Below the pieces are notes generated by a model that made no database searches, had not been told where the DNA came from, and saw only the letters and a list, made by a program, of their open reading frames with translations. A DNA stretch of 64,000 nt from Bacillota bacterium (GTDB lineage Bacteria; Bacillota; Clostridia; Lachnospirales; Lachnospiraceae): positions 1 through 64,000 of the forward strand of contig JAEYOQ010000058.1 of assembly GCA_023411555.1 (NCBI GenBank), read 5' to 3'. Of this stretch, positions 1 to 7,814 are shown one piece after another. Both the position numbers and the translations under genes were made by a program. Every line of letters begins with the position of its first letter. Position 1 is the first letter of the stretch.

Positions 1-120
1 ATCATAATAGTAATATCCTAATAAGGAACAAGGTTCCGTTGTAAGGATGTAAATGCGTATGCTCTTTCATAATTGGATTCCCCCTCCAATTATGATTACC
101 AAAGAGAAGTTAAATACTTA

Positions 121-222
121 TCCTCCCCTTTTTAGTGAAAAGCCTGGCACAATGGCGTGCCAGGCTTTTTGCTCACATGCAAAGGTCTAGTGGGTTGTTC
201 GCTTGTATATGTGAGTTGTTTT
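121..222 (+). repeat. dispersed hairpin repeat, copy 1
   Basis: A perfect hairpin (arms 138-150 and 157-169, loop AATGGC) is followed by a T-run and lies after the stop codon of the LamG gene, so it could end transcription from either side. The preceding TCCTCCCCTTTTTAGT and the degenerate second unit at 180-222 (GTGGGTTGTTCGCTTGTATAT) match the copies at 3320, 4199, 5590 and 7850. It belongs to a local repeat family as well as being a terminator. Confidence 0.7.
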
Positions 223-236
223 CGATTTGTAAGTAA

Positions 237-2012
237 TTATTTTATATCTATGGTATTTGTTTTTGCAGAAATCAAACCGTGTTGAATACTAATATACGCT
301 TTTCCCTTACCGACAGCCTTCACCTCATTATTCTTCACTGTTAAAACCTTTACATTAGAGGTCTTAAACCCTGATTTGTCAGTCACATCATAATTCTTAC
401 CATCATTAACATTGCGTCTAGATACTTTCAATTTAGTAGTTTGGTTTAACTCCAACTTACTTAATTCATTATTTTCTATCAGTAATGTGTCCTTTACACT
501 CATATCACGTTTTATCTCTTTCGTCGACAAGGCATAATTGTAGATACGAATCTCATCCATCTTTCCCTTAAAGAAGGTACCGTTATTTTTTTCTGCTCCT
601 ATCCAAAGAGGACCGCTGGAATTAGATATATCTCCATCAAACTCCTGTGTTGAAACAAGCTTTCCATTAATATAAGTCTTAATCGTATTGTCGCCCTTAC
701 TTGCTTCTTCATCATCTTCCTTACCATGATAGGTAACGGTATAATAATACCATCTTCCATACATTGTCGCACTTTCATCTATATTAAATTCGCGTATATC
801 GCCTTCCTCTTCAAAGTTAGCAAGGGTTAGAGTTTCATGACCATACCAGTCCTGCAAGATATAAGAAGGATTCTTTTTATCATGACTCTCTCCATATTTT
901 GCTATGATCGGCTGACTGGTTTTTGGCTTTTCTGCATAGATCCATGCACTGATGGTAAATCCCTTATCAATATCCAAAGAATCACTGTCTTTTACTTCAA
1001 TGTAGCTAGCGCCGTTGAAAATGGCACCTTTACCTGCATAGGCATAATCGTATTTTATGCCTCCCTTTGAATTAACCGCTATACCATCATTCTTAAAGCC
1101 TGATGAATCCTTTAAATCTCCATTTAATTTATAATATGCAACCAATGCATTTGGCTTATTTATTTTATCTGCACCTGGATTGTCTGAAGCTGTTGCAGTA
1201 TCATATAGCTCTTCAATGTCGCTGTAGGTTAGGGCAGTGTTATAAATTCTCATGTCGTCCAATATACCCTTAAAGAAATTATCAAATGTCATAAAATGTC
1301 CAAAACCAATATACAATGGCTGTGAAGATCTGATAAGAGCAACATTCTTAAGCTCGCTTTTTACAAGCTGCTTATTTTGATATATTTTCATGGTTTTACC
1401 ATCATAGGTTGCTGTAATCAAGGTCCATTTCTGAATATCCACTTGCTTTTCAGAATGAATATCATCTGCACCGTCTTCATCACAGAAGGTTATTCCTGGG
1501 GTAAGATCACGCCATTCATATACACCATAGGGGAAATCGGCATACTCCTCATTATTTTTTACAATATACGGTACGCCGCCATCCATCATGTCTTTTTTTC
1601 TCATATCCTCCTTATAAACCCAGAAGGAAAAAGTGAAAGCATTCATAAGATCCAGTGAATCACTGTCTTTGACTTCAATATAGCTTTTTCCGTCAAGCCT
1701 AACTCCAGAGTTTAATACTCCATCTACAAAGGTAACCCCTTGCTTTCCCCCTATAGCAACACCATCATTGTTATATTGTGAAGAATCCTTTAAATCACCA
1801 TCGAATTTCCAATGAGCTACTAATCCCTTATATCCCCCTAACGGATCTACTGTACTATCGCCTATTTCATCTTCATATTCACTTGAATCCTCGTAATCAC
1901 CAGTAACATAATTTTCATCCTCCTCAGCATATGAGGCATAGGCAGGGTACCAATGGACTATAGCTAATATACAAACAAGCAGAATAACTAACAATTTATT
2001 AAACTTCTTCAT
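237..2012 (-). CDS. secreted protein with two LamG-like domains and a C-terminal Ig-like domain
   Basis: The 591-residue protein begins with a signal peptide (Lys-Lys, then a hydrophobic stretch ending near PAYAS, residue 27), so it is exported. An acidic spacer follows. Two concanavalin-A/LamG-like domains lie at about residues 62-272 and 287-510. Each opens with the same pattern (LVAHWKFDGDLKDSS and LVAYYKLNGDLKDSS), includes SYIEVKDSDSLD and ends with DDMRIYNTALT or DEIRIYNYALS. The last 75 residues resemble a bacterial Ig-like (Big2) domain. LamG domains usually bind glycans, and no catalytic domain is visible, so a carbohydrate-binding or adhesive surface role is inferred. The RBS AGGAGG precedes the ATG. 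It is monocistronic, and the closest neighbour is an AraC regulator transcribed the same way. Confidence 0.75.
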   Translation of the reverse strand: MKKFNKLLVILLVCILAIVHWYPAYASYAEEDENYVTGDYEDSSEYEDEIGDSTVDPLGGYKGLVAHWKFDGDLKDSSQYNNDGVAIGGKQGVTFVDGVLNSGVRLDGKSYIEVKDSDSLDLMNAFTFSFWVYKEDMRKKDMMDGGVPYIVKNNEEYADFPYGVYEWRDLTPGITFCDEDGADDIHSEKQVDIQKWTLITATYDGKTMKIYQNKQLVKSELKNVALIRSSQPLYIGFGHFMTFDNFFKGILDDMRIYNTALTYSDIEELYDTATASDNPGADKINKPNALVAYYKLNGDLKDSSGFKNDGIAVNSKGGIKYDYAYAGKGAIFNGASYIEVKDSDSLDIDKGFTISAWIYAEKPKTSQPIIAKYGESHDKKNPSYILQDWYGHETLTLANFEEEGDIREFNIDESATMYGRWYYYTVTYHGKEDDEEASKGDNTIKTYINGKLVSTQEFDGDISNSSGPLWIGAEKNNGTFFKGKMDEIRIYNYALSTKEIKRDMSVKDTLLIENNELSKLELNQTTKLKVSRRNVNDGKNYDVTDKSGFKTSNVKVLTVKNNEVKAVGKGKAYISIQHGLISAKTNTIDIK

Positions 2013-2192
2013 AAAAAATCCTCCTCACTGTTCTTAAAATATGATCATTTACTACAACCTAACAGCATTTCAATAACCTATATTTAGATTACTGCTGGCA
2101 TAGTCTCATAATTTAATTATATCAATAAAGAGGTTTTCAAGCTTCGGCTTTATTGCTTATTTCTTACGGATTTATTGCTAAAGCTTTATGTT

Positions 2193-3074
2193 TTATTTCA
2201 TTTTTTTATATTGTGATGGCAGCATTCCTGTTTTTCTTTTAAATACAGAAGAAAAGTGCTCCAGATTCTTAAACCCGCACATAAAGCAAGCTTCTGTGAC
2301 TGATATTTTATTGTTCCTGAGCAGATGGCTGGCTTTTTCAACTTTTATATCCAGAAGGTAATCATACGGTGTCTTTCCTGTTGTTGATTTAAATACCCTT
2401 ATAAAGTGATAAGGACTCAGATTCGCTGTTTGTGCAACACTCTCAAGTGAATAATCACAATGGTAATTTTCTCTCAAAAAAGATATTGCTCTATTTATTC
2501 CATCCTTTTCATGATAATTGCGATCAATAATATACTGCGAAATATTGCTTCTTAGCTGTCTCAATAAGTTAATCACAATCTGGTTTACGAGTGCTTGTGT
2601 CATAAATTCATATCCTGCTTGCTGCAATGTAACTTCTTCCATGTACTGACTCAAATATATGAGCAATTCATTATTTGGCTCTACAGATTCATTTATAAAC
2701 TCTACCTCCTGCCCACCGCATATTATATAAGCAATATTTGAAAAAATAGTATGATCGATCTGAAGCCCTAACAAACTACAATTATCCATAGACATTGAGG
2801 GCCCGTGCTCCTGATCTGCGTTAAAGGGTATCAATTTGTTTTTCTTAAAATAAATAGGCTTATTACCTGCAATAGAAGGAGGCATATCAGACATCGGTAT
2901 TGCGAATTCATAGCTGTTATGCGCATGGATACCCTTCGGTAAGTGCATTACATTATTAGACTTAATAACAGCGGCTCCTGCCCCATGGTATATATGAACC
3001 AATGGATTGCCTTCTTCATAGTCAGGAAACGGATGTGGGCCTTCTCCCAGTATCCTTTTTAGGTCCTCTGTCAT
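2193..3074 (-). CDS. AraC-family transcriptional regulator
   Basis: The roughly 293-residue protein has an N-terminal cupin-like sensor region (HAHNSYEFAIPMSDMPP, residues about 50-70). Its C-terminal double helix-turn-helix starts at about residue 195 (NYHCDYSLESVAQTANLSPYHFIRVFK) and ends with the AraC signature GFKNLEHFSSVFKRKTGMLPSQYKK. The ATG at 3074 is preferred to one at 3086, because GGAGG overlaps the earlier codon and is well spaced for the later one. Regulators of this kind usually respond to a sugar, but no transport or catabolic gene is adjacent, so the target is unknown. A candidate promoter lies at 3189-3217. Confidence 0.85.
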   Translation of the reverse strand: MTEDLKRILGEGPHPFPDYEEGNPLVHIYHGAGAAVIKSNNVMHLPKGIHAHNSYEFAIPMSDMPPSIAGNKPIYFKKNKLIPFNADQEHGPSMSMDNCSLLGLQIDHTIFSNIAYIICGGQEVEFINESVEPNNELLIYLSQYMEEVTLQQAGYEFMTQALVNQIVINLLRQLRSNISQYIIDRNYHEKDGINRAISFLRENYHCDYSLESVAQTANLSPYHFIRVFKSTTGKTPYDYLLDIKVEKASHLLRNNKISVTEACFMCGFKNLEHFSSVFKRKTGMLPSQYKKMK

Positions 3075-3188
3075 ATATTCCTCCATTTCTAGATCTTAAA
3101 ACTATAAGCCTATGTCTATTTTGCATATCCACTTCCATCAGGGTGTTTAATTGGGATAAGCAAAATTATCTCGTTATCTCTAATTTCA

Positions 3189-3217
3189 ATATTACCATAT
3201 AATTCCTGACCCTTCAA
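3189..3217 (-). promoter_or_regulatory. promoter candidate for the AraC gene
   Basis: On the minus strand TTGAAG and TAATAT are separated by 17 bp, placing a start site about 100 bp before the AraC gene. The spacer is nearly identical to that of the toxin promoter at 5358-5386. Confidence 0.5.
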
Positions 3218-3506
3218 GTTGATCTTACATTATATGTAAAACACAGTTAGTGTCAAGTGTTCGTTGGTAAATTCACCACTATAACGCAAGACAGCGCATG
3301 ACAGTATAGCCCTTTGTTATCCTCCCCTTTTTAGTAGACAGCCCTCCACAATGGCGTGGTGGGCTGTTTGCTTTTATATCAAATTTCAAAACCGTAATTT
3401 CTTATATGTTTCAATTTTGTAATTTTTTGAATTTATATGAAGATTTTGGGACTACTCTCCCGTTTGTAATAACAAGATCTTATCTTAAAAAAAAGGAGCG
3501 TATATA
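3218..3506. other. intergenic region with dispersed hairpin repeat, copy 2
   Basis: The segment between the AraC promoter and the CPBP gene is AT-rich and has no convincing gene. It holds a repeat copy (about 3320-3380): CCTCCCCTTTTTAGTAGACA followed by a hairpin with arms 3338-3349 and 3356-3367 and a T-rich tail. The RBS AAAAGGAGCG of the next gene is at 3488-3498. Confidence 0.65.
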
Positions 3507-4199
3507 ATGAACATTAATGCACTAAAAAAAATCACTTACATAGCATTACTAGAAGCAATTATGATAATTTTAATGTTTGCCATGATGCTATCACTAAAAA
3601 CTATAGGCATTCAATCTGAAATTATTTCAAAAACAATACCCTTCCTATCTATTTTATTATGCCTTTGCCTTTCCTTCTTTGTTATCGATAAAAGTAGGTT
3701 GAATTGGATGATAAGCAGGCTAGATATTCAAGCTTCACTATTATTTTTAGTTATTGCCATAATACCAGCAGTATTTGATAGTCATTTCCTTCATAATTTA
3801 ACCGAAGGAGAGTTCAATTATGGCTGGTTAGGATATTATCTGTTGGTTGCTGTTGCAGAAGAACTTTTCTTTCGTGCCTATATCAGGTTTAAGCTACATA
3901 GTCTTGGTAAAAAATATTGGATTATAACATCTGCAACTGCTTTTTCAGCAATTCACTTTATTAGCAGTGAACAGCTCTCCATCATTTTTTTCCTTTTCAT
4001 ATTCTTGTTTGGCATCTTACTCGCTGTAACCTATGAGCTTATTAATAGCATACTACCATTGATCGTATTCCATACGTTTTGGAACTTTATGTCGAGTTGT
4101 TCAGAAAATTATAGTAATATTTTAGTCGCATTTGGTATCTGGATTACTCTATTACTTGCGTCATTGGGTATCCGTCTTGCCAAGAAATACTATGCATAG
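3507..4199 (+). CDS. CPBP-family intramembrane metalloprotease (Abi/CAAX-like)
   Basis: This 230-residue polytopic membrane protein has about seven hydrophobic segments. The CPBP family motifs are visible: the glutamate pair and arginine in AEELFFRAYIR (about residue 118), FSAIHF (about 151) and the histidine motif FHTFWNF (about 193). These are the metal-binding and catalytic positions of the Rce1/Abi family. Bacterial members include bacteriocin self-immunity proteins and CAAX-protease homologues. No bacteriocin gene is visible nearby, so the substrate is unknown. A good AAGGAG site precedes the ATG. The gene runs opposite to its neighbours and ends at a hairpin repeat copy. Confidence 0.8.
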   Translation: MNINALKKITYIALLEAIMIILMFAMMLSLKTIGIQSEIISKTIPFLSILLCLCLSFFVIDKSRLNWMISRLDIQASLLFLVIAIIPAVFDSHFLHNLTEGEFNYGWLGYYLLVAVAEELFFRAYIRFKLHSLGKKYWIITSATAFSAIHFISSEQLSIIFFLFIFLFGILLAVTYELINSILPLIVFHTFWNFMSSCSENYSNILVAFGIWITLLLASLGIRLAKKYYA

Positions 4200-4250
4200 C
4201 CTCCCCTTTTTAGTAGACAGCCCTCCACAAAAACGTGGTGGGCTGCTACA
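4199..4250 (+). repeat. dispersed hairpin repeat, copy 3
   Basis: CCTCCCCTTTTTAGTAGACA is followed by a hairpin with arms 4218-4228 and 4235-4245. It is nearly identical to copy 2, but the T-tail is lost (GGCTGCTACA). It abuts the CPBP stop codon and overlaps the end of the integrase remnant. Confidence 0.65.
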
Positions 4251-4516
4251 ATTCGATTGACCTCAACTTTTAACACATCACGGTTGATGGGGCATCCTGT
4301 TTCAGTGGTGAGGACAATGTCCTCTAATCCATTCTTGTGTCTCCAATTGCCTCCCATCATCAGCCTTTGCTTATTTTGGTTTATTTTATGTTGCTTCGAA
4401 ATGAGCCAAAGACTATCTACCATAGGAACATCTCGATTACTAGATTCAGTTCTGGGATCAAGACTGTAACCAGATATCAAACCATGATGAGAATGAAATA
4501 TTCTCTTCTTTAGCAT
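4246..4516 (-). pseudogene. tyrosine recombinase (integrase) fragment
   Basis: The frame encodes TESSNRDVPMVDSLWLISKQ, then KQRLMMGGNWRHKNGLEDIV, then LTTETGCPINRDVLKVEVNR. This matches the core catalytic region of Tn916/phage-type integrases between the first active-site Arg box and the HxxR box. The N-terminal arm-binding domain and the C-terminal His/Arg/Tyr residues are absent, so the fragment cannot be active. The 3' end runs into repeat copy 3, which may mark the break. It is a relic of a lost integrative element. It is unlikely to belong to the prophage at 44-48 kb, which is 40 kb away. Confidence 0.65.
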
Positions 4517-4596
4517 ATAAAAAGCACAGCTTCATCACTCGTATGCTGTACTCTTTATAATCCATGAAATTATCCATTTATACTAGTTACCAATTT

Positions 4597-4757
4597 CTAC
4601 ATTTTCATAAACAGATCTTTAGCCTTATCAAGAAGTGGATTTTCTTGATTTACTATTGTTCTGTTTGGATCCCTGTTTTTAGGAGATAAATGAACTTATT
4701 TGTATCAATAGTTTTTCCATTAACTGTTACATTTAATTTATTCTTTCGTCTTTTCAT
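4597..4757 (-). pseudogene. short frameshifted gene remnant
   Basis: An ATG at 4757 follows a good GGTGG site and encodes MKRRKNKLNVTVNGKTIDTN before the frame runs to an early stop. Shifting frame after about residue 23 continues with a plausible protein (DPNRTIVNQENPLLDKAKDL) to a stop at 4597. Start, RBS and two joinable frames suggest a broken small gene, perhaps from the same lost element as the integrase piece. I do not recognise the family. Confidence 0.35.
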
Positions 4758-5078
4758 AAAACACCACCTACAATATTATTTTAATCAATATAGTATTATA
4801 TGTAAATAATAACATTGTCGTTTAAGCCTTTGAATCACTTTAGCAACTGTTAAATTGTACTTGGAGAATACAAAAAACAACATTTAAAACACTATTTTTA
4901 TAGAAATGTCATTTACGGGTTCCATACATCTGTACCACTTCTATCGAATCATTTCTCCATAATAAATGCTTGTTATATAATAGAGACCGAGAAAATATCA
5001 TATGAACATGTAAAAGTAGATAATTAATCCTAAAATTCTCATACGATATACTCTGATGTAATATTAATCTGTTATCAC

Positions 5079-5107
5079 TTTACATTTATCTGGAAACATG
5101 CTACAGT
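5079..5107 (+). promoter_or_regulatory. promoter candidate for antisense RNA
   Basis: TTTACA and TACAGT are separated by exactly 17 bp. Transcription would begin near 5114, directed into the 3' part of the toxin gene on the opposite strand. Confidence 0.5.
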
Positions 5108-5113
5108 AAATAT

Positions 5114-5210
5114 AAGAAAAGGAGTAACCGACCACAAGGTGGTTAGCCTCCTAATTACAGTTTGGTAACTGCCCTAAGGTGTCCGGCAAAGACATGGGCA
5201 GTTATTTTTT
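5114..5210 (+). ncRNA. candidate antitoxin antisense RNA (type I toxin-antitoxin)
   Basis: The interval runs from a plausible start site to a rho-independent terminator, whose arms AACTGCCC (5167-5174) and GGGCAGTT (5196-5203) are followed by ATTTTTT. The predicted RNA is about 97 nt, begins with a stem-loop (5120-5152) and covers the toxin 3' UTR and the last codons. This geometry resembles RatA over txpA in Bacillus subtilis. The RNA itself is inferred. What is visible are the promoter-like sequence, the terminator and the opposed toxin gene. Confidence 0.5.
5120..5152 (-). terminator. terminator of the toxin mRNA
   Basis: On the minus strand a hairpin (AGGAGGCTAACCACC, loop TTGT, then GGTCGGTTACTCCT) is followed by TTTTCTT. 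It ends the toxin transcript and is nearly complementary to the same transcript's 5' end at 5320-5352. Confidence 0.6.
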
Positions 5211-5300
5211 ATGCTTATTGTTCCTATTATTTAAATAGGTAAGCAGCGCAATGATTACTAATACAAAAGTAAATAGATCACTATATGTAACATAATTCAT
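5202..5300 (-). CDS. holin-like small toxin peptide (type I toxin candidate)
   Basis: The 32-codon frame encodes MNYVTYSDLFTFVLVIIALL followed by TYLNNRNNKHKK. This is a single membrane span with a basic tail, starting with the TYSDLFTFV pattern of the putative holin-like toxin family (Pfam Hol_Tox, the group around TxpA/BsrG-like peptides). Such peptides insert into the membrane and are silenced by antisense RNA. The RBS GGGAGGTGG precedes the ATG and is paired in a CTCCC-ttcc-GGGAG stem (5311-5324), which would hide it. Promoter, terminator and overlapping antisense RNA are all recognisable. The gene is too short for standard ORF cut-offs. Confidence 0.75.
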   Translation of the reverse strand: MNYVTYSDLFTFVLVIIALLTYLNNRNNKHKK

Positions 5301-5319
5301 TGGCACCACCTCCCTTCCG

Positions 5320-5386
5320 GGAGGCTAACACACCCTGTCTCGATTACTCCTACGTTTAGATTACCATATAATTCCTGCAAATTCAA
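5320..5386 (-). promoter_or_regulatory. toxin promoter and structured 5' leader
   Basis: TTGAAT (5381-5386) and TAATCT (5358-5363) are 17 bp apart on the minus strand, so transcription should start near 5351. The first about 33 nt of the RNA (5320-5352) are nearly complementary to its own 3' terminator segment (5120-5152), which would permit a closed, untranslated mRNA. Confidence 0.55.
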
Positions 5387-5691
5387 TCGAACATGACATT
5401 AACTTTCTTATCTTCTATCTTTATATCACCATACATAAGACATTTTATAGGCATCTTAGATATCACAAAATGACACTGGATGAGCATCAAATCCCCAAAC
5501 ATCCCCTCTCAGAACACCATATAGCACATGATGGAACCCTATGAAACCTCAAATACATATCCACCCATTAGAAACGTGCGCCGCTAGGTGCACTAGTAGA
5601 CAGCCCATCACAAAGGCGTGATGGGCTATTTGCTTCTATATTATTAGTCTGCTTGCCTCCATGGCAATGGTATTATCCCACAAGTACTTCT
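5387..5691. other. intergenic region with dispersed hairpin repeat, copy 4
   Basis: No gene is seen. The segment 5520-5575 resembles 7815-7858 (both contain CACATGATG, then GAA(A)CC and CTCAAAT). It leads into a hairpin with arms 5602-5611 and 5618-5627 followed by ATTTGCTTCTATAT, which matches the family at 3340 and 7900. The hairpin is placed to terminate the ABC permease gene that ends at 5692. Confidence 0.6.
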
Positions 5692-6456
5692 CTAGCTACT
5701 ATGAACCATTATTTTTCTTACAAGTAGCCAGCTCAGCCCTGAGAATGCGGCAAAGATAAGAAGAAAGGTAACCATCGCATGAAATGGTCTCTGGGGGTTG
5801 AGGCCCATGGCGAAATTAAGAACACGTATGATTGCTTGGGATATTTTCCCGTTTGCTATTCGATCAACCACCGGGAGAACTACGGTCAATCCAACTGGTA
5901 CTCCGACAGAAATTATCACCTTCATCGATTTATTCATTCTGTAGTAAGAAATCGTAATAAAGAAACCGATTGTAGCACACGCCAAATATAAACCTAAGCT
6001 CAACAGAAAACCTTCCAGATTCACAGCGGCTGCAGACATTCCTACATTTTTATTATGGTACAGCATCTCAAACAGGCCTGAATAGCTTAGCTGATCTGAT
6101 GAACCGATTACAAGTTTAGCCAACAGAGAAACCACCCGGTCAAATACAGACATAAAAAAGCAAAGGATCACAAAGGAAGTCATACTGCTTAGGAAAATAG
6201 TTTTTCTTGATACCCCATTCTGCATCATCATGAGCAACCTTTCCTTAAATGAATTCAACCCAAGCACAAAGATAAAAATCGCTGTAGAGAACTCCATACC
6301 GTTAATTGTTGAGCTAGAATTACCGTTTCCGTTAATTAAGCCATTCAGACTGAGGAATAATGTCAATGCTATCAAGATAGCAATTACGATATAAAATACA
6401 ACTACTGCCCTTAAAGATTCAAATATACTATATTTTAGACTACTTTTAAATTTCAT
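5692..6456 (-). CDS. ABC transporter permease subunit (YtrA-type operon)
   Basis: This 254-residue protein has about six hydrophobic segments, including VVFYIVIAILIALTLFLSL near the N-terminus. The sequence LLMMMQNGVSRKTIFLSS in the first cytoplasmic loop is typical of ABC-2-like permeases. It is translated downstream of an ATP-binding gene whose end it slightly overlaps (ORF start 6477). The ATG at 6456 follows GGGGGGAGAAGAA and is preferred. With the GntR regulator upstream it forms a three-gene unit like ytrA/ytrB, usually a stress-induced exporter or immunity system for membrane-active compounds. The substrate is not evident. Confidence 0.75.
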   Translation of the reverse strand: MKFKSSLKYSIFESLRAVVVFYIVIAILIALTLFLSLNGLINGNGNSSSTINGMEFSTAIFIFVLGLNSFKERLLMMMQNGVSRKTIFLSSMTSFVILCFFMSVFDRVVSLLAKLVIGSSDQLSYSGLFEMLYHNKNVGMSAAAVNLEGFLLSLGLYLACATIGFFITISYYRMNKSMKVIISVGVPVGLTVVLPVVDRIANGKISQAIIRVLNFAMGLNPQRPFHAMVTFLLIFAAFSGLSWLLVRKIMVHSS

Positions 6457-6469
6457 TTCTTCTCCCCCC

Positions 6470-7321
6470 TTATGCATTCGTCAACTGTATAAACAGCTTC
6501 TGCAAATCCAGCTTTGTAACCTCGATACCTTCCGGTATCTTATTACGGTCAAGTGTCCCCAGGATATATGCCGTCTTTAGTCCACCCAGTGTATCAGTTC
6601 CTATAACATTTTTGTCAGCGATAAAAGCATCAATCTGAGCTGCACGCCCGGATATTGTATAGCCTTTTGACAGAAGTTCTTCTCTGCTTTCATTTTTATA
6701 GATCTCACCACTTTTTATGATTATGATATCCTCAATTACATTGGATACTTCTTCAATCAGGTGGGTCGATATTACAATTGCACTCGGACTATTGGAATAT
6801 TTTTCAAGTAAAGCCTGGTAAAAAAGGTTCCTATGATTGGCATCTAATCCTAAGACCGGCTCATCCAGCAATACATATGGTGTATTTACAGATAAAGCGA
6901 TAATAACTTTAAATATCGATGTATATCCAGTGGAAAGCTGTTTAACCGCTTTATTAACATTAAGCCCGAACCGCTCTGCCATTGCCATTGCGTATTCCAT
7001 ATCAAAACCGGGATAGAATTCTCCACTCCAGCGGAAGGTATCCTTTATCTTCATTTTGTCAGGATATAACGTCTTTTCACTCATGAGATATACTTTTTGC
7101 TGTACTTGATCATTTTCAATCGACGGTATGCCATCGATTAATACTTCACCACTATCAGCAAAAATACGATTCGTAATAATATTCAGCAGAGTTGATTTTC
7201 CTGCACCATTCCTGCCGAGAAGACCATAGATCTTATTCTCTTCAATCTTTAAGCTGACATTGTTAAGAGCACAGGTATCCTTGTAATTCTTGCTTACATT
7301 TCTTATTTCGATACAATTCAT
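6470..7321 (-). CDS. ABC transporter ATP-binding protein
   Basis: The 283-residue cytoplasmic ATPase has Walker A GLLGRNGAGKSTLL (about residue 34), Walker B YVLLDEPVLGLD (about 150) and an H-loop STHLIEE (about 184). The signature region reads LSTGY, not LSGGQ, which is common in the YtrB/BcrA-like branch. The C-terminal 70 residues are a degenerate accessory domain. Its ATG overlaps the stop of the gntR gene (7318-7321), and its own end overlaps the permease frame, so the three genes are translationally coupled. It presumably energises the permease encoded at 5692-6456. Confidence 0.85.
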   Translation of the reverse strand: MNCIEIRNVSKNYKDTCALNNVSLKIEENKIYGLLGRNGAGKSTLLNIITNRIFADSGEVLIDGIPSIENDQVQQKVYLMSEKTLYPDKMKIKDTFRWSGEFYPGFDMEYAMAMAERFGLNVNKAVKQLSTGYTSIFKVIIALSVNTPYVLLDEPVLGLDANHRNLFYQALLEKYSNSPSAIVISTHLIEEVSNVIEDIIIIKSGEIYKNESREELLSKGYTISGRAAQIDAFIADKNVIGTDTLGGLKTAYILGTLDRNKIPEGIEVTKLDLQKLFIQLTNA

Positions 7322-7686
7322 TTTTCAAACCCTCTTTCTATCATTATATTGATATCTTCTTTGGTCAGCTGTAGCCTCTTTGCTTCTGCGACCAGACTAC
7401 AGATATAATTATTGTAGAACTCCTGTCTTCTCTTTTCCCTGAGCTTTTCAACTGCTCCTTCCATAACAAACATGCCTAATCCCCTTTTCTTATACACAAT
7501 ATTGTTATCAACCAGAATATTGATTCCCTTTAGTGCGGTAGCCGGATTAATCTTATAGCTTACGGAAAACTCAGTGATCGATGGTATTTGACTTTCTTCC
7601 GGAAATGCTCCGGACAGGATCGCATCCTCGACACCTTCCGCAATCTGCACGAAGATCGGACGTTCATCATTAAATTCTAGCAACAT
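7318..7686 (-). CDS. GntR-family regulator, YtrA subfamily
   Basis: The 122-residue protein has an N-terminal winged helix (PIFVQIAEGVEDAILSGAFP, then ESQIPSITEFSVSYKINPAT, then ALKGINILVDNNIVYKKRGL). Only a short C-terminal helical extension follows, which is the size and layout of YtrA repressors. It is the first gene of the operon with the ABC ATPase and permease and probably represses it until an inducer binds. An AAGGAGGG site precedes the ATG. The upstream promoter at 7752-7780 and the dyad at 7722-7737 fit autoregulation. Confidence 0.85.
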   Translation of the reverse strand: MLLEFNDERPIFVQIAEGVEDAILSGAFPEESQIPSITEFSVSYKINPATALKGINILVDNNIVYKKRGLGMFVMEGAVEKLREKRRQEFYNNYICSLVAEAKRLQLTKEDINIMIERGFEK

Positions 7687-7721
7687 CTCTTTCCCTCCTT
7701 TTGGTTACCCTAGTTGTTCAG

Positions 7722-7737
7722 TTAGTTGCTCGACTAA
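7722..7737. promoter_or_regulatory. candidate GntR/YtrA operator
   Basis: The inverted repeat TTAGTTGCTCGACTAA lies just after the predicted transcription start of the gntR-ABC operon. That position would block transcription when occupied. A nearby half-site, TAGTTG, is at 7711-7716. Confidence 0.5.
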
Positions 7738-7751
7738 TTAACCATATGACT

Positions 7752-7780
7752 AATATACTACTGGAAAATAATTCTGTCAA
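7752..7780 (-). promoter_or_regulatory. sigma-A promoter of the gntR-ABC operon
   Basis: On the minus strand TTGACA (7775-7780) and TATATT (7752-7757) are separated by 17 bp. This is an almost consensus promoter with its start near 7745, about 60 bp before the gntR start codon. Confidence 0.75.
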
Positions 7781-7814
7781 GTGATTTTACAAATTAATTT
7801 TCTGCGGTCCTTAT

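Noticed and set aside
2..70. Minus-strand frame of 22 codons (MKEHTHLHPYNGTLFLIRIL...) with a strong GGAGG site.
   Set aside because: It stops after 22 codons, shows no family resemblance and lies beside a palindrome (68-94) that creates the site. It may be the start of a broken gene, but the support is too thin.
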